DNA of 41,362 bases. Source: Pygmaiobacter sp. Lineage in GTDB: Bacteria > Bacillota > Clostridia > Oscillospirales > Ruminococcaceae. Below are positions 24,301 to 32,621 of the stretch, piece after piece. Every line of letters begins with the position of its first letter. Within the stretch, counting starts at the first letter, position 1. Where the stretch lies: NCBI GenBank assembly GCA_028689835.1, contig JAQVCK010000006.1, positions 1 through 41,362 of the forward strand, written 5' to 3'. Made by a program: the position numbers and the translations under genes. Below the pieces are notes generated by a model. The model had not been told where the DNA came from, ran no database searches, and worked only from the letters and a program-made list of their open reading frames with translations.

Positions 24301-24789
24301 TTAGTTTGTGGTACCCTGCTTCGCCAGTGTTTTAATCATCAGCCATTCGCCAATGCCGGGGTGCACCGCATTTTCAATCAGCCCCAGCGCACAGTACCCC
24401 TTGCGCTCGTATAGTGCTTTTGCCTGCCGGTTAAAATCGCTGACCATCAGCGTGACCTTTTTTGCGCCCTGTTGCAATGCCAGCTCTTCAAACTGGGCCA
24501 ACAAAAAGCTGCCTACCCCCTGTTTGCGCCATGCCGGGGCAACGCTGAGCAAAGACAGGTAGGGATATAAATTGCAAAAGCCCGCCGGTAAAATTTTCAT
24601 CAGGCCAACAGCTGTGTCGGCTTCATCCACTGCAACATATAATAGGTCTGCGGCGAAAGCTTTGTCGACTGCGCGCTGAAATGCACCGGGCTGTGCAAAA
24701 TAGTACTGCTCTATCGCACTGCCGCTTGCCATCTGCCCGCATGCCGCAAGGTCGCCCTCTACTGCCCTACGCAGTTTAAACTGTGTCAT
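24301..24789 (-). CDS. GNAT family N-acetyltransferase
   Basis: This 162-residue acetyltransferase has LSVAPAWRKQGVGSFLLAQFEELA (about 82-105), with the acetyl-CoA pyrophosphate loop RKQGVG, and the motif-B segment VSDFNRQAKALYERKGY. The ATG overlaps the epimerase stop (ATGA), so the two are translated together. That argues for a substrate related to dipeptides or amino acids from peptidoglycan, but the family is broad and the substrate is unknown. It resembles RimI-like/YkkB-like small-molecule acetyltransferases only in fold. Confidence 0.85.
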   Translation of the reverse strand: MTQFKLRRAVEGDLAACGQMASGSAIEQYYFAQPGAFQRAVDKAFAADLLYVAVDEADTAVGLMKILPAGFCNLYPYLSLLSVAPAWRKQGVGSFLLAQFEELALQQGAKKVTLMVSDFNRQAKALYERKGYCALGLIENAVHPGIGEWLMIKTLAKQGTTN

Positions 24790-25880
24790 TGTACACACTC
24801 TTCTAGCCAACTGGCCGTTGCTTTTACCCCAATACCGGGGGCATCTCCCAGTAAAACGCGCGGCCCGTCAAACACCGGGCCCCCGGTAAACGGGTCGGCC
24901 GCGCACAGCCCCGGGCCGTCCAGGTCCACCATCGTGACCACCTGCCGGGCTGCGGCCAAGTGGGCGGCCGCACTGACAGAAAGCCGGCTTTCCAGCATAC
25001 AGCCCACCATGCACTGCACCCCGTATAACTCGGCCAGCGTGCAAATTTGCAGGGCTTTGGCAATGCCGCCGGTTTTCATCAGTTTAATATTGATATAGTC
25101 CGCCGCATGGCTTTGTAACACTTTTAGCGCGTTTTGCGCCGAAAAAACACTTTCATCGGCCAAAATCGGGGTGTCCACCTGCCGGGTAACCTCGGCAAGG
25201 CCCTGCAAATCGTGGGCGGGTACCGGCTGTTCTACTAAGTCAATGTTCAGCCCCGCATCTTCCATCTGCCGTATCAGGCGCACGGCCTGCTTTGCCTGCC
25301 AGCCCTGGTTGGCATCTACCCGCAAGCGCACATCGTCGCCAACGGCCTGCCGCACCGCGCGTATGCGCTGCACATCGTCGCCGCCCTTGCCCACCTTTAC
25401 TTTTAAAATGCGGTACCCCGCCTGCACAGCGGCAAGGCTGTCCTGCACCATTTGCTGTGGCGCGTTCATCGAAATGGTCAAGTCGGTCTCAAGCGCACTG
25501 TGCGCACCGCCCAGCAGCCGGTAAAGCGGCTGGTTGCAGCTTTGGGCAAACAGGTCGTAAAGCGCCATGTCCACCGCGGCTTTGGCAGAGGTGTTGCCTA
25601 CAATGGCCCCGTGCAGGGTGGCCAGCACCTCTTCAAACGAATCCAAATCCCTGCCCAAAAGGGCGGGGCGAATATGGCCCAAAATCGCCGCTTTAATCGA
25701 CGCATTCGTCTCCCCGGTAATGGCTGCCGTAGGTGGGGCTTCCCCCCAGCCGACCAGCCCGCCAGAGGCGGTAACACAAACCAGCGTGTCCTCTACCGCT
25801 TCTACCGTGCGCAGTGCAGTTTTAAACGGGGTCTTTAGCGGTACACGCACCCTGCCCACCTTGATGTCCTCTATTTTCAT
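24786..25880 (-). CDS. Dipeptide epimerase of the enolase superfamily (L-Ala-D/L-Glu epimerase-like)
   Basis: This 364-residue enzyme is of the muconate-lactonising subgroup. The catalytic lysine pair is K160/K162 in LKVKVGKG on one face and K266 (KLMKTGG) on the other. Mg2+ ligands are D189, E217 and D242 (DANQGW, VEQPV, ADES). A late DLDGP motif matches the DxD that holds the dipeptide amino group in YcjG/YkfB-type epimerases. The reaction would convert L-Ala-D-Glu from peptidoglycan to L-Ala-L-Glu for peptidase cleavage. Its place directly upstream of the mur salvage operon supports that substrate, though other dipeptide specificities exist. The ATG has AAGGG 10 nt upstream. Confidence 0.9.
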   Translation of the reverse strand: MKIEDIKVGRVRVPLKTPFKTALRTVEAVEDTLVCVTASGGLVGWGEAPPTAAITGETNASIKAAILGHIRPALLGRDLDSFEEVLATLHGAIVGNTSAKAAVDMALYDLFAQSCNQPLYRLLGGAHSALETDLTISMNAPQQMVQDSLAAVQAGYRILKVKVGKGGDDVQRIRAVRQAVGDDVRLRVDANQGWQAKQAVRLIRQMEDAGLNIDLVEQPVPAHDLQGLAEVTRQVDTPILADESVFSAQNALKVLQSHAADYINIKLMKTGGIAKALQICTLAELYGVQCMVGCMLESRLSVSAAAHLAAARQVVTMVDLDGPGLCAADPFTGGPVFDGPRVLLGDAPGIGVKATASWLEECVQ

Positions 25881-25940
25881 CCGGCACCATCCCTTCGTTT
25901 TGCCTGTACGGCGCCTTTTTTCTACCGTACGCCAGTATTC

Positions 25941-25969
25941 AGTGTAACGCAAAGCAACGGGGGATGCAA
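25941..25969 (-). promoter_or_regulatory. Promoter of the dipeptide epimerase operon
   Basis: -35 TTGCAT (25969-25964) and -10 TACACT (25946-25941) are 17 bp apart, about 60 bp before the ATG. Upstream, GGTACG-GCG-CGTACC forms a small hairpin in the gap after the MATE gene, without a strong T run. Confidence 0.55.
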
Positions 25970-26041
25970 AACCATTTTGTGATACAATTTTTCACGCTGC
26001 AATTTGCCCCGGTACGCGCCGTACCTGCCCACATTGCCCGG

Positions 26042-27430
26042 TCATTGTACTGCCGGCGCCACTGGCCCAGTTTCCAGTTTTTTCATGCTCTTTTTAAACT
26101 GAACACCAAACAGCACTGCGGTAAAGGTAACCGCCAGCAAATCGGCCACCGGCTCTGCGGCATAAATCGCCGTTGTGGGGGCACCGCTGAATAGCCGTGG
26201 CAGTGTGTAGATCAGCGGGATTAATAATACAAACTTGCGCATCACCGCCACGACGATGGAGGCCTTGGCACTGCCAATTGCAATAAAGGTCATCTGGCAG
26301 GCAACCTGTAACCCAAACACCAGCAGTACGGCAAAGTAAACCCGCACCGCACCAATGGTAAAAGCGGCCAAGGCCGCATCAGCTGTAAACATGCCCACAA
26401 ACACCTGTGGTGCCAACATCAGCAAGGCCCAAAACAGCGCCGAATACAGCAGGCTGACCTTCAATAACAACCAAAAGGTCGCGCGTACCCTCTGCGGTTT
26501 TTTTGCCCCATAATTATAACTTGCAATTGGCTGTGCACCCTGCCCCAACCCCTGCAACGGCAACAGGGCAAACTGCATCACGCTGGTGAGGATGGTCATT
26601 GCCCCCACCGCAATATCACCGCCGGCGGCAAGCAGTGAAGAGTTATAGCAAACCGCAATGATGCTTTCGCTTGCCCCCATGATAAACGGCGCCAGCCCCA
26701 ACGCAAGGCAAGGCAGCAGAATACGCGGCGAAAGCCGCAGGTTGCGGCGTTGCAGCCGCAGCAGTGTTTTTTTGCCGGTCAAAAACAATAACACCCAGCA
26801 ACAGGACACCGCCTGTGACAAAATGGTGGCAAGCGCAGCACCACGCACCCCCATGCCAAGCGCATAGATGAAAATGGGGTCCAGCACAATGTTGCACACC
26901 GCGCCAATCATCACCGACGCCATACTGATTTTGGTAAACCCCTGCGCAGTGATAAACGCGTTCATGCCCAGCGTTAGCTGCACAAACAGCGTGCCAAGGG
27001 CATAGACACTCAGGTAATCGGTTGCGTAGGTAATGGTGTTTTCACTTGCACCAAAAGCTAATAAAACGGGCCGCCCCCAAAGCAACAGCACTGCGCTAAG
27101 CAATAATGAAATCAACACCTGAAACAAAAAGCAACTGCCCAATATTTTTTGGGCTTCTTCTTCATCGCCACGCCCCATGGCAATGGACGCACGGGGGGCC
27201 CCGCCGGATGCAACCAGCGACGCAAAGGCAGTGACCACCATGATGACCGGCATACACACCCCCACCCCCGTCAAAGCAAGGGCACCCTCTGCCGGCATAT
27301 GGCCAATATAAATGCGGTCTACAATGTTGTACAACATGTTGATGACCTGCGCTGTAACGGTGGGTAATGCCAGCCTGCGCAGCAGACGTGGGATGGGGGC
27401 AGTGCCAAGAAACTGGTTGCTTTGCTGCAT
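26042..27430 (-). CDS. MATE family multidrug efflux transporter
   Basis: This 462-residue protein has 12 hydrophobic helices in two homologous halves, as expected for the MATE family. The opening (FLGTAPIPRLLRRLALPTVTAQVINMLYNIVDRIYIGH) is typical of the MepA-like branch, in which sodium or proton entry drives export of cationic drugs. It lies 7 nt after the marR stop and shares its promoter, so MarR very likely controls it. The natural substrate is unknown. Confidence 0.93.
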   Translation of the reverse strand: MQQSNQFLGTAPIPRLLRRLALPTVTAQVINMLYNIVDRIYIGHMPAEGALALTGVGVCMPVIMVVTAFASLVASGGAPRASIAMGRGDEEEAQKILGSCFLFQVLISLLLSAVLLLWGRPVLLAFGASENTITYATDYLSVYALGTLFVQLTLGMNAFITAQGFTKISMASVMIGAVCNIVLDPIFIYALGMGVRGAALATILSQAVSCCWVLLFLTGKKTLLRLQRRNLRLSPRILLPCLALGLAPFIMGASESIIAVCYNSSLLAAGGDIAVGAMTILTSVMQFALLPLQGLGQGAQPIASYNYGAKKPQRVRATFWLLLKVSLLYSALFWALLMLAPQVFVGMFTADAALAAFTIGAVRVYFAVLLVFGLQVACQMTFIAIGSAKASIVVAVMRKFVLLIPLIYTLPRLFSGAPTTAIYAAEPVADLLAVTFTAVLFGVQFKKSMKKLETGPVAPAVQ

Positions 27431-27437
27431 GGGGGTG

Positions 27438-27878
27438 CTACTTCCTTTCCAGTGCGCTGTGTGCGTTTTTTACAATGCGGGCATTCAATGCGGCATATTC
27501 ATCCAACTGGCGTTGTGTAAAACCCGCAAACAAATCCGTGGTAAAGTCATCCCGCGCAGCCTTTACATCCGCAGTCATCGCCGCCCCGGCGGGGGTCAGT
27601 ACAAGGTGTATCCGCCGCCGGTCGGCCGTGTCTGGCCGGCGCAGCAACAGCTTTTTTTGTATCAGCCCTTCCACCGCCTTTGAAACATTAGCCTTGGGCA
27701 GCATGCGCAGCTCCACAATATCCGTTGCGGTGTCTTTCCCTGGGTTGTTGATCAAAAAAATCAGCACCTGCATCTCTAACGGCAAAAGGCCATACTTTTG
27801 TGCAAGGCTGCTTGCACTGCGCTCAAACAGCTGCATTACTAGCTGCACATTTTGCAATATTGCTGTATTGTTCAGCAT
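27438..27878 (-). CDS. MarR family transcriptional regulator
   Basis: This 146-residue winged-helix protein has a recognition-helix region around LPKANVSKAVEGLIQKKLLLRRP and the wing DRRRIHLVLTPAG (about 86-98). MarR proteins bind palindromes as dimers and are released by small phenolic or cationic ligands. It is the first gene of a two-gene operon with a MATE pump, the standard local-repressor layout. Two near-identical palindromes lie next to the -10 of its own promoter. Confidence 0.93.
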   Translation of the reverse strand: MLNNTAILQNVQLVMQLFERSASSLAQKYGLLPLEMQVLIFLINNPGKDTATDIVELRMLPKANVSKAVEGLIQKKLLLRRPDTADRRRIHLVLTPAGAAMTADVKAARDDFTTDLFAGFTQRQLDEYAALNARIVKNAHSALERK

Positions 27879-27896
27879 GGTACCACCTTCTTTTAA

Positions 27897-27931
27897 ATAG
27901 TTTTTATATAAACTGTTTCTATAGAAACTAT
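27897..27931. promoter_or_regulatory. Twin MarR operators
   Basis: Two 20-bp pseudo-palindromes of the form AYWGTTTNTATANAAACTRT occupy 27897-27916 and 27912-27931 and share five bases (ACTGT). They start directly after the -10 element and extend to 19 bp before the marR ATG, so bound repressor would block both initiation and elongation. Confidence 0.75.
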
Positions 27932-27957
27932 TATATTCCTTTCTTTCTCTTTGTCAA
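27930..27957 (-). promoter_or_regulatory. Promoter of marR-MATE
   Basis: Perfect consensus -35 TTGACA (27957-27952) and -10 TATAAT (27935-27930) are separated by 16 bp. The strength of the promoter and the adjacent operators fit tight repression. Confidence 0.88.
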
Positions 27958-28033
27958 GCGGGGGGCCGTTTTCTTTTTTATCGTCGAATTTCGTCTCCCT
28001 TTGGTATTTTTTGTTGTATTTTACCATTTTTCA

Positions 28034-28062
28034 TTGAATCCCCTTTGCAAAACCTATATAAT
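28034..28062 (+). promoter_or_regulatory. Promoter of the GGDEF/HD-GYP gene
   Basis: TTGAAT (28034-28039) and TATAAT (28057-28062) are 17 bp apart. A leader of about 130 nt follows; no c-di-GMP riboswitch motif is seen in it. Confidence 0.75.
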
Positions 28063-28201
28063 AAAGACAATTGGTTTTATTTGGTATCCCTGCTTATTTT
28101 CCGTTTAAGCGCCATGCTTTAGATTTCTGTTTTCGCATGGTATGTGTGACTTATTTCACCCGGCTGCTAAACTACCAGCAACCACAACAAAAGGACCGCC
28201 T

Positions 28202-30766
28202 ATGAAAAAGCACATTACATTTGGCCTTTCAACCGCTGTCACCCTGTTACTCTGCCTTTTATTTGGCAACGAAAACACTTATCGCATTGCTTCCATTTTA
28301 CTGATTTTCCCTGTCATTTTGGCGGTTATCTTCTACCGCAAACGCGGGCTTATTTATGCCGCCCTTATTTTGCTGGTCTCTCTTTTGATTCCCATTTTTT
28401 TAATCAAAAACCCTTATACCACTATACAATCTGTTGTTGAAGTGCTTCTTTTCTTCTCGCTTGCCGTTACCCGTTATTTCGTCGAGTCCCGGCGCGAAAC
28501 GTTGCAAAGCGAGCTGGATGTTTTTTTTGAAATCAATGCCGACATGATGTGTATTACCAACCTTGAGGGGTATTTTTTGCGGGTCAACCCCTCTTTTGGG
28601 CAGGTTTTGGGGTACGAGACGCAAGAGCTTGAGGGCCACCAATTTTTAGAGTTTGTGCACCCAGATGACCAAGAAGACACCATCAACGCGGCGCAGTCCA
28701 TCAACAACAACAACCGCATCCGCGGGTTTGTCAACCGATATTTGTGTAAAAATGGCGAGTACCGTTATATTGAATGGCAGTCTGCCCCACCTATTGGTGC
28801 TACCATTTATTCCACTGCACGGGATATCACCGCCCAAAAACAAGCAGACTTATTACAAAAATACACCATTTTGCGGTACGAAGCATTGCAAAAAGTCTCT
28901 GCTTTTCAGGCAAAAAACGAGGCTGAGTTATTAAATGTGCTTTTAGAAGAAGCTTTAACTTTGCTCGGCTGCCCTGCAGGGTATGTGTTTTTTGCAGACG
29001 CCGACACCAACAAGCTTTCGCTTGCCGCCTGTAAAACACCGCATGGGGCATGCAACTGCCCCCCAGAGGCGTACCAGCAAAACCCATTACTGCTACAAAC
29101 CCTCGCCAGCGACAAAGCGCAAATTTTTAATGACACTCACCAATTGCACGAACAAAACCTGTGCTTTGACACCAATGGAAGCATGGAAAACTTACTAATT
29201 TTACCGGTGCGTGACGCGGAAGCTCCGATTGCAGTACTTTGCATTGGCAACAAGGCCACCCCGTTTGACCAAAACGACCAGTTGCAACTACAACTGTTCA
29301 CCAAAAGCGGGCTGCAACTGCTGTTGCGCCGCCGGGCAGAAGCCGCATTAAAACAGCAAAAGCAATGGTTTGAAACCACTTTGCTTTCCATCCACGACGG
29401 CGTCGTCGCCACCTACCCCGACGGGCGTATCCGCTTTGCAAACCAGCCTGCGCTTACCTTTGCCCCGCCGGGTGTATCACCATTGGGGCAGCCCATCAGT
29501 GAGGTTTATCATTTTGTGGCCAGCAGTGGGAACCACCCCATTCAATTGCAAACCCCTTTAAACCCACAAGCAGAAAAACGGGGTATTTATGCCGAAAATC
29601 TGCACTGCCCGCGCGAAGACGGCACTGCCATCGACCTTGATATCAGCGCTTCCGCCATCCGCTCGGATAACCAAACTCTTTTGGGGTATCTTTTCATTTT
29701 TAAAGACGTCACCCAAAAAAACCGGGATGCACAGGAAATCCGTTTCCTCACCTACCACGATAAACTGACTGGCTTGTATAACCGCCGCTTTTTTGAAGAG
29801 GAGTTACATCGCTTAGATGAACAGCAAGGGTGCCCGCTTTCGATTATCATTGGCGATGTGAATGGCCTAAAACTGACCAACGATGCGTTTGGCCATTTGG
29901 CGGGAGACCTTTTGCTGACCACCACCGCAGACATTATCCGCGAAAGTGTGAGGCAAAGTGATGTTGCGGCGCGGTGGGGCGGTGACGAATACGGTATCCT
30001 GTTACCGGGGACCGACGAAAAAACCGCCAAATCCATTGCACAGCGCATTCACGAAAAATGTGCCGCTACCAACATCAGCAATATCACGCTGTCCATCTCG
30101 CTTGGTGTGGCCACTAAAACACAAGCTGGTGAAGATGTTACCGACGTGCTGCGCCGCGCAGATGATGCAATGTACTGCACCAAACTGCTGGAAAGCCGCA
30201 GCATGAAAAGCACGGCAGTAAAAACCATTTTACGTGTTTTACACGAAAAAAAGCCCGCAGAAGAGGCGCATTCCAACCGGGTCTCGTCTCTGTGCAGGCA
30301 GATAGGGCAACTGCTTGAATTGCCAACAGTACAGCTGGATGACCTTGCCCTGCTGGGCAAAATACACGACATTGGCAAAATTTCAGTACCCGACGCGGTG
30401 CTTAGCAAAGAGGGCCCCTTAAATGAGGAAGAGTTAGAAGATATGAAACGCCATGCAGAATCAGGGTATCATATCGTCAACGCTTCACCGGAACTTTCTT
30501 TCCTTGCAAACGAGGTACTTTGCCACCATGAGTGCTGGGACGGCACCGGTTACCCCGGTGGCCTTTCTGGCGGCCGCATCCCGTTGCTTGCGCGCATTTT
30601 GTCGGTAGCAGATGTCTATGACGAGATGACCAACGGGATACGTGGGCCACAGCTTGCAAACCCGGCGGCAATCAGCGAGCTGCGCCGGGTTGCAGGCAAA
30701 CAGCTTGACCCGATGATCGTTGAAGTTTTCACCCATGCACTAGAGCAGGATAAGGCGCAGTCATAA
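28202..30766 (+). CDS. Membrane-bound PAS-GAF-PAS-GGDEF-HD-GYP signalling protein
   Basis: This 854-residue protein predicts both synthesis and breakdown of cyclic di-GMP. Hydrophobic helices fill about 1-93. A PAS domain is at about 105-215, a GAF-like domain at 235-375 and a second PAS at 388-508. The GGDEF domain (515-665) has GGDEY at 593-597 and the product-inhibition RxxD site at R584-D587. The HD-GYP domain (675-845) has HDIGK at 722-726 and GTGYPGG at 781-787. All key residues of both catalytic domains are present. The ATG at 28202 has AAGGA 6 nt upstream. The stimulus is unknown; the GAF/PAS pair suggests a ligand or redox input. Confidence 0.93.
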   Translation: MKKHITFGLSTAVTLLLCLLFGNENTYRIASILLIFPVILAVIFYRKRGLIYAALILLVSLLIPIFLIKNPYTTIQSVVEVLLFFSLAVTRYFVESRRETLQSELDVFFEINADMMCITNLEGYFLRVNPSFGQVLGYETQELEGHQFLEFVHPDDQEDTINAAQSINNNNRIRGFVNRYLCKNGEYRYIEWQSAPPIGATIYSTARDITAQKQADLLQKYTILRYEALQKVSAFQAKNEAELLNVLLEEALTLLGCPAGYVFFADADTNKLSLAACKTPHGACNCPPEAYQQNPLLLQTLASDKAQIFNDTHQLHEQNLCFDTNGSMENLLILPVRDAEAPIAVLCIGNKATPFDQNDQLQLQLFTKSGLQLLLRRRAEAALKQQKQWFETTLLSIHDGVVATYPDGRIRFANQPALTFAPPGVSPLGQPISEVYHFVASSGNHPIQLQTPLNPQAEKRGIYAENLHCPREDGTAIDLDISASAIRSDNQTLLGYLFIFKDVTQKNRDAQEIRFLTYHDKLTGLYNRRFFEEELHRLDEQQGCPLSIIIGDVNGLKLTNDAFGHLAGDLLLTTTADIIRESVRQSDVAARWGGDEYGILLPGTDEKTAKSIAQRIHEKCAATNISNITLSISLGVATKTQAGEDVTDVLRRADDAMYCTKLLESRSMKSTAVKTILRVLHEKKPAEEAHSNRVSSLCRQIGQLLELPTVQLDDLALLGKIHDIGKISVPDAVLSKEGPLNEEELEDMKRHAESGYHIVNASPELSFLANEVLCHHECWDGTGYPGGLSGGRIPLLARILSVADVYDEMTNGIRGPQLANPAAISELRRVAGKQLDPMIVEVFTHALEQDKAQS

Positions 30767-30818
30767 ACCACAGCATTTCACGCTTAATGAACTTTTATCT
30801 ATTTTGACCATGTTTCTC

Positions 30819-30847
30819 TTGTGCTGTATCGCCAATCGTGGTATTAT
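30819..30847 (+). promoter_or_regulatory. Promoter of the PAS-HD-GYP gene
   Basis: TTGTGC (30819-30824) and TATTAT (30842-30847) are 17 bp apart. Just before the gene, CTCC-TTTAAG-GGAG (30904-30917) can pair with part of the ribosome site GGGAGG, which might lower or regulate translation. Confidence 0.5.
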
Positions 30848-30927
30848 ATGCCAAATAGGTTTTATTTTCATTAACCGTGCAAAGCTTGTTATCTTTTTTT
30901 ATTCTCCTTTAAGGGAGGGTTTCCTTT

Positions 30928-31932
30928 ATGGATAATTTGTTTTCTTGTAACTTATATCGCTTGCTGCTGGAACAACTGCCAGAAGGCGTTATTGTCACGG
31001 ATGCACAGGGCAAAATTCTTTTTGTGAACCCCGCTGCAGAGCGGATTCGCAATTTAAAAAAAGAAGATATTTTACAGCACAATGTCTTAGGGTGCCACGC
31101 ACCTGCTTCGCATGAAAAAGTGACACGCGCCATTGAGTTTTTACGTGCTCACCCAGATAAAACGTATCACCGCATGGTAAACGACCAGCTAAACAAAAAA
31201 GTATATGAAAATACGTATACCGGCATTTACGATGCAGAAAAAACGATGCAGGGTATGGCGGTGATTACCCATGATGTGACGGAGAAACGCCGCGCAGAAG
31301 AACTGCAGGCAACCGCGTCACGCGCGCAAAATATTGAGCTTGAAAACATGCGCCTGCAATACCATCAGTTGCTGATGACCTCAATGGAAGCACTGACCAA
31401 TGTATTGGAAGCACGGGATGAGTACACCAACGGGCACTCAAAACGGGTGGCCGATATTGCCTCGAAATTGTACGAGCACCAGTACGGTATCACCGACACC
31501 TACCTTGACATCCAGTGGGCGGCAAAGCTGCATGATATCGGCAAAATAGGTATTTCTGATTTAATCATCAACAAGCCCGGCAAGCTGACAAGTGCAGAAT
31601 ACGAACTGGTTAAAAACCATAGCCGCATTGGCGTTGATATTTTAAAAAACCTTGACCCCGGTGAACGCCTGACCCCGACAATTCTACACCACCACGAGCG
31701 GTTTGACGGTAAGGGGTACCCCTTGGGGCTTGCGGGGTATGCCATTCCCATGGGGTCGCGTATTATTGCCATTGCCGACACTTACGACGCAATGCGTTCT
31801 TGCCGGCCTTACCGGAAACCAATCTCCTTTGAAAATTGTATTGCAGAAATACGCAATAATGCTGGCAAACAGTTTGACCCCGAATGGGTGAATGTGTTTT
31901 TAGACCTTGCCAATACGGGTAGCATTGATTGA
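30928..31932 (+). CDS. Soluble PAS-HD-GYP phosphodiesterase
   Basis: This 334-residue cytoplasmic protein has an N-terminal PAS domain (about 8-120), a short coiled-coil linker (120-150) and an HD-GYP domain (150-325). HDIGK is at 202-206 and GKGYPLG at 261-267, so c-di-GMP (or cGAMP-type) phosphodiesterase activity is plausible. The PAS carries VLGCHAPASHEKV (C56, H57), which resembles the Cys-His PAS of DUF438 proteins and may hold a cofactor. The ATG has GGGAGG about 9 nt upstream. It follows the larger GGDEF/HD-GYP gene by 161 nt, probably forming a functional pair. Confidence 0.9.
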   Translation: MDNLFSCNLYRLLLEQLPEGVIVTDAQGKILFVNPAAERIRNLKKEDILQHNVLGCHAPASHEKVTRAIEFLRAHPDKTYHRMVNDQLNKKVYENTYTGIYDAEKTMQGMAVITHDVTEKRRAEELQATASRAQNIELENMRLQYHQLLMTSMEALTNVLEARDEYTNGHSKRVADIASKLYEHQYGITDTYLDIQWAAKLHDIGKIGISDLIINKPGKLTSAEYELVKNHSRIGVDILKNLDPGERLTPTILHHHERFDGKGYPLGLAGYAIPMGSRIIAIADTYDAMRSCRPYRKPISFENCIAEIRNNAGKQFDPEWVNVFLDLANTGSID

Positions 31933-32032
31933 TATTGGGCTGTGCAGCAACCTGCTGCGCAAGTTTGCCATGACATGGATACCGTGATTTTGACGGCCCA
32001 CATTATTGCTGTGATGAAAGAGGGGTTTAAAA

Positions 32033-32455
32033 ATGCTGACACCACAACAATTGGAAGCTTTTATGCGACACCAGCCAGTGGCCTTTATTGCCCCCACCGA
32101 CCAATCTACACCGTCCAACCAGCGTGCACCCCTGCGCCCCTGTGGGCGCCATGGGATGTCTGAATTTTATTTTTCTGTCAACGCCAACGCCTTACCCGCC
32201 GGCCAATACCAGCAAGGGCCAAATGTCAATTTATACTTCTTTCGCAAGGGGCTTTTTCGGTACGAGTCGGTGATGCTGTCGGGCCGCATGGAAATTTTGC
32301 GGGACCCCGAGCTTAAAAAAGACTTGTGGCGGCCTAAAAACCGCCTGTTTTACCACCACGGCAGCGATGACCCCAATTATTGCATATTAAAGTTCACCAC
32401 CACGGAGGGCCGCTATTACTGTGATTTAAAAACAGAACCCATTCTTATTTCATAA
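32033..32455 (+). CDS. Pyridoxamine 5'-phosphate oxidase-like flavin split-barrel protein
   Basis: This 140-residue protein looks like the general stress protein 26 branch of the PNPOx-like barrel family: PVAFIAPTD as first strand, NLYFFRKG in mid-protein, then LSGRMEILRDPELKKDLWRP and HHGSDDPNYCILKFTTTEGRYY. Members bind FMN or F420, and many have no known substrate. It is not expected to be a true PdxH. The ATG follows GAGGGG by 7 nt. It lies 100 nt after the HD-GYP gene and may be co-transcribed; no separate promoter was recognised. Confidence 0.7.
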   Translation: MLTPQQLEAFMRHQPVAFIAPTDQSTPSNQRAPLRPCGRHGMSEFYFSVNANALPAGQYQQGPNVNLYFFRKGLFRYESVMLSGRMEILRDPELKKDLWRPKNRLFYHHGSDDPNYCILKFTTTEGRYYCDLKTEPILIS

Positions 32456-32472
32456 ATCCTCTTTGCCAACAG

Positions 32473-32492
32473 TAAAGGGGGCTTTATTTTTT
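32473..32492 (+). terminator. Weak intrinsic terminator after the flavin-barrel gene
   Basis: A short TAAAG/CTTTA stem with GGGG loop is followed by six T. The stem is weak, and the stronger hairpin at 32558-32609 probably backs it up. Confidence 0.4.
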
Positions 32493-32557
32493 ATTGAATA
32501 CCATATATTACCATGTATATGAGGGGGCTACATGGTTTTTTCTTGTGGTGTATCTAT

Positions 32558-32609
32558 AAAAAAGTGCTTTGAAAACGGCCCGCACGGGGCTGCTCTCAAA
32601 GCACTTTTT
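32558..32609. terminator. Bidirectional intrinsic terminator before corA
   Basis: AAAAAGTGCTTTGA pairs with TCAAAGCACTTTTT around a GC-rich inner loop. A and T runs flank both sides, so it can end the plus-strand unit and corA on the minus strand. Confidence 0.88.
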
Positions 32610-32621
32610 ACTGCTGTTTTT

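Noticed and set aside
28063-28201. c-di-GMP riboswitch in front of the GGDEF/HD-GYP gene
   Set aside because: No GEMM-I or class II core motifs were seen; only a small GCTG/CAGC-type stem is present.
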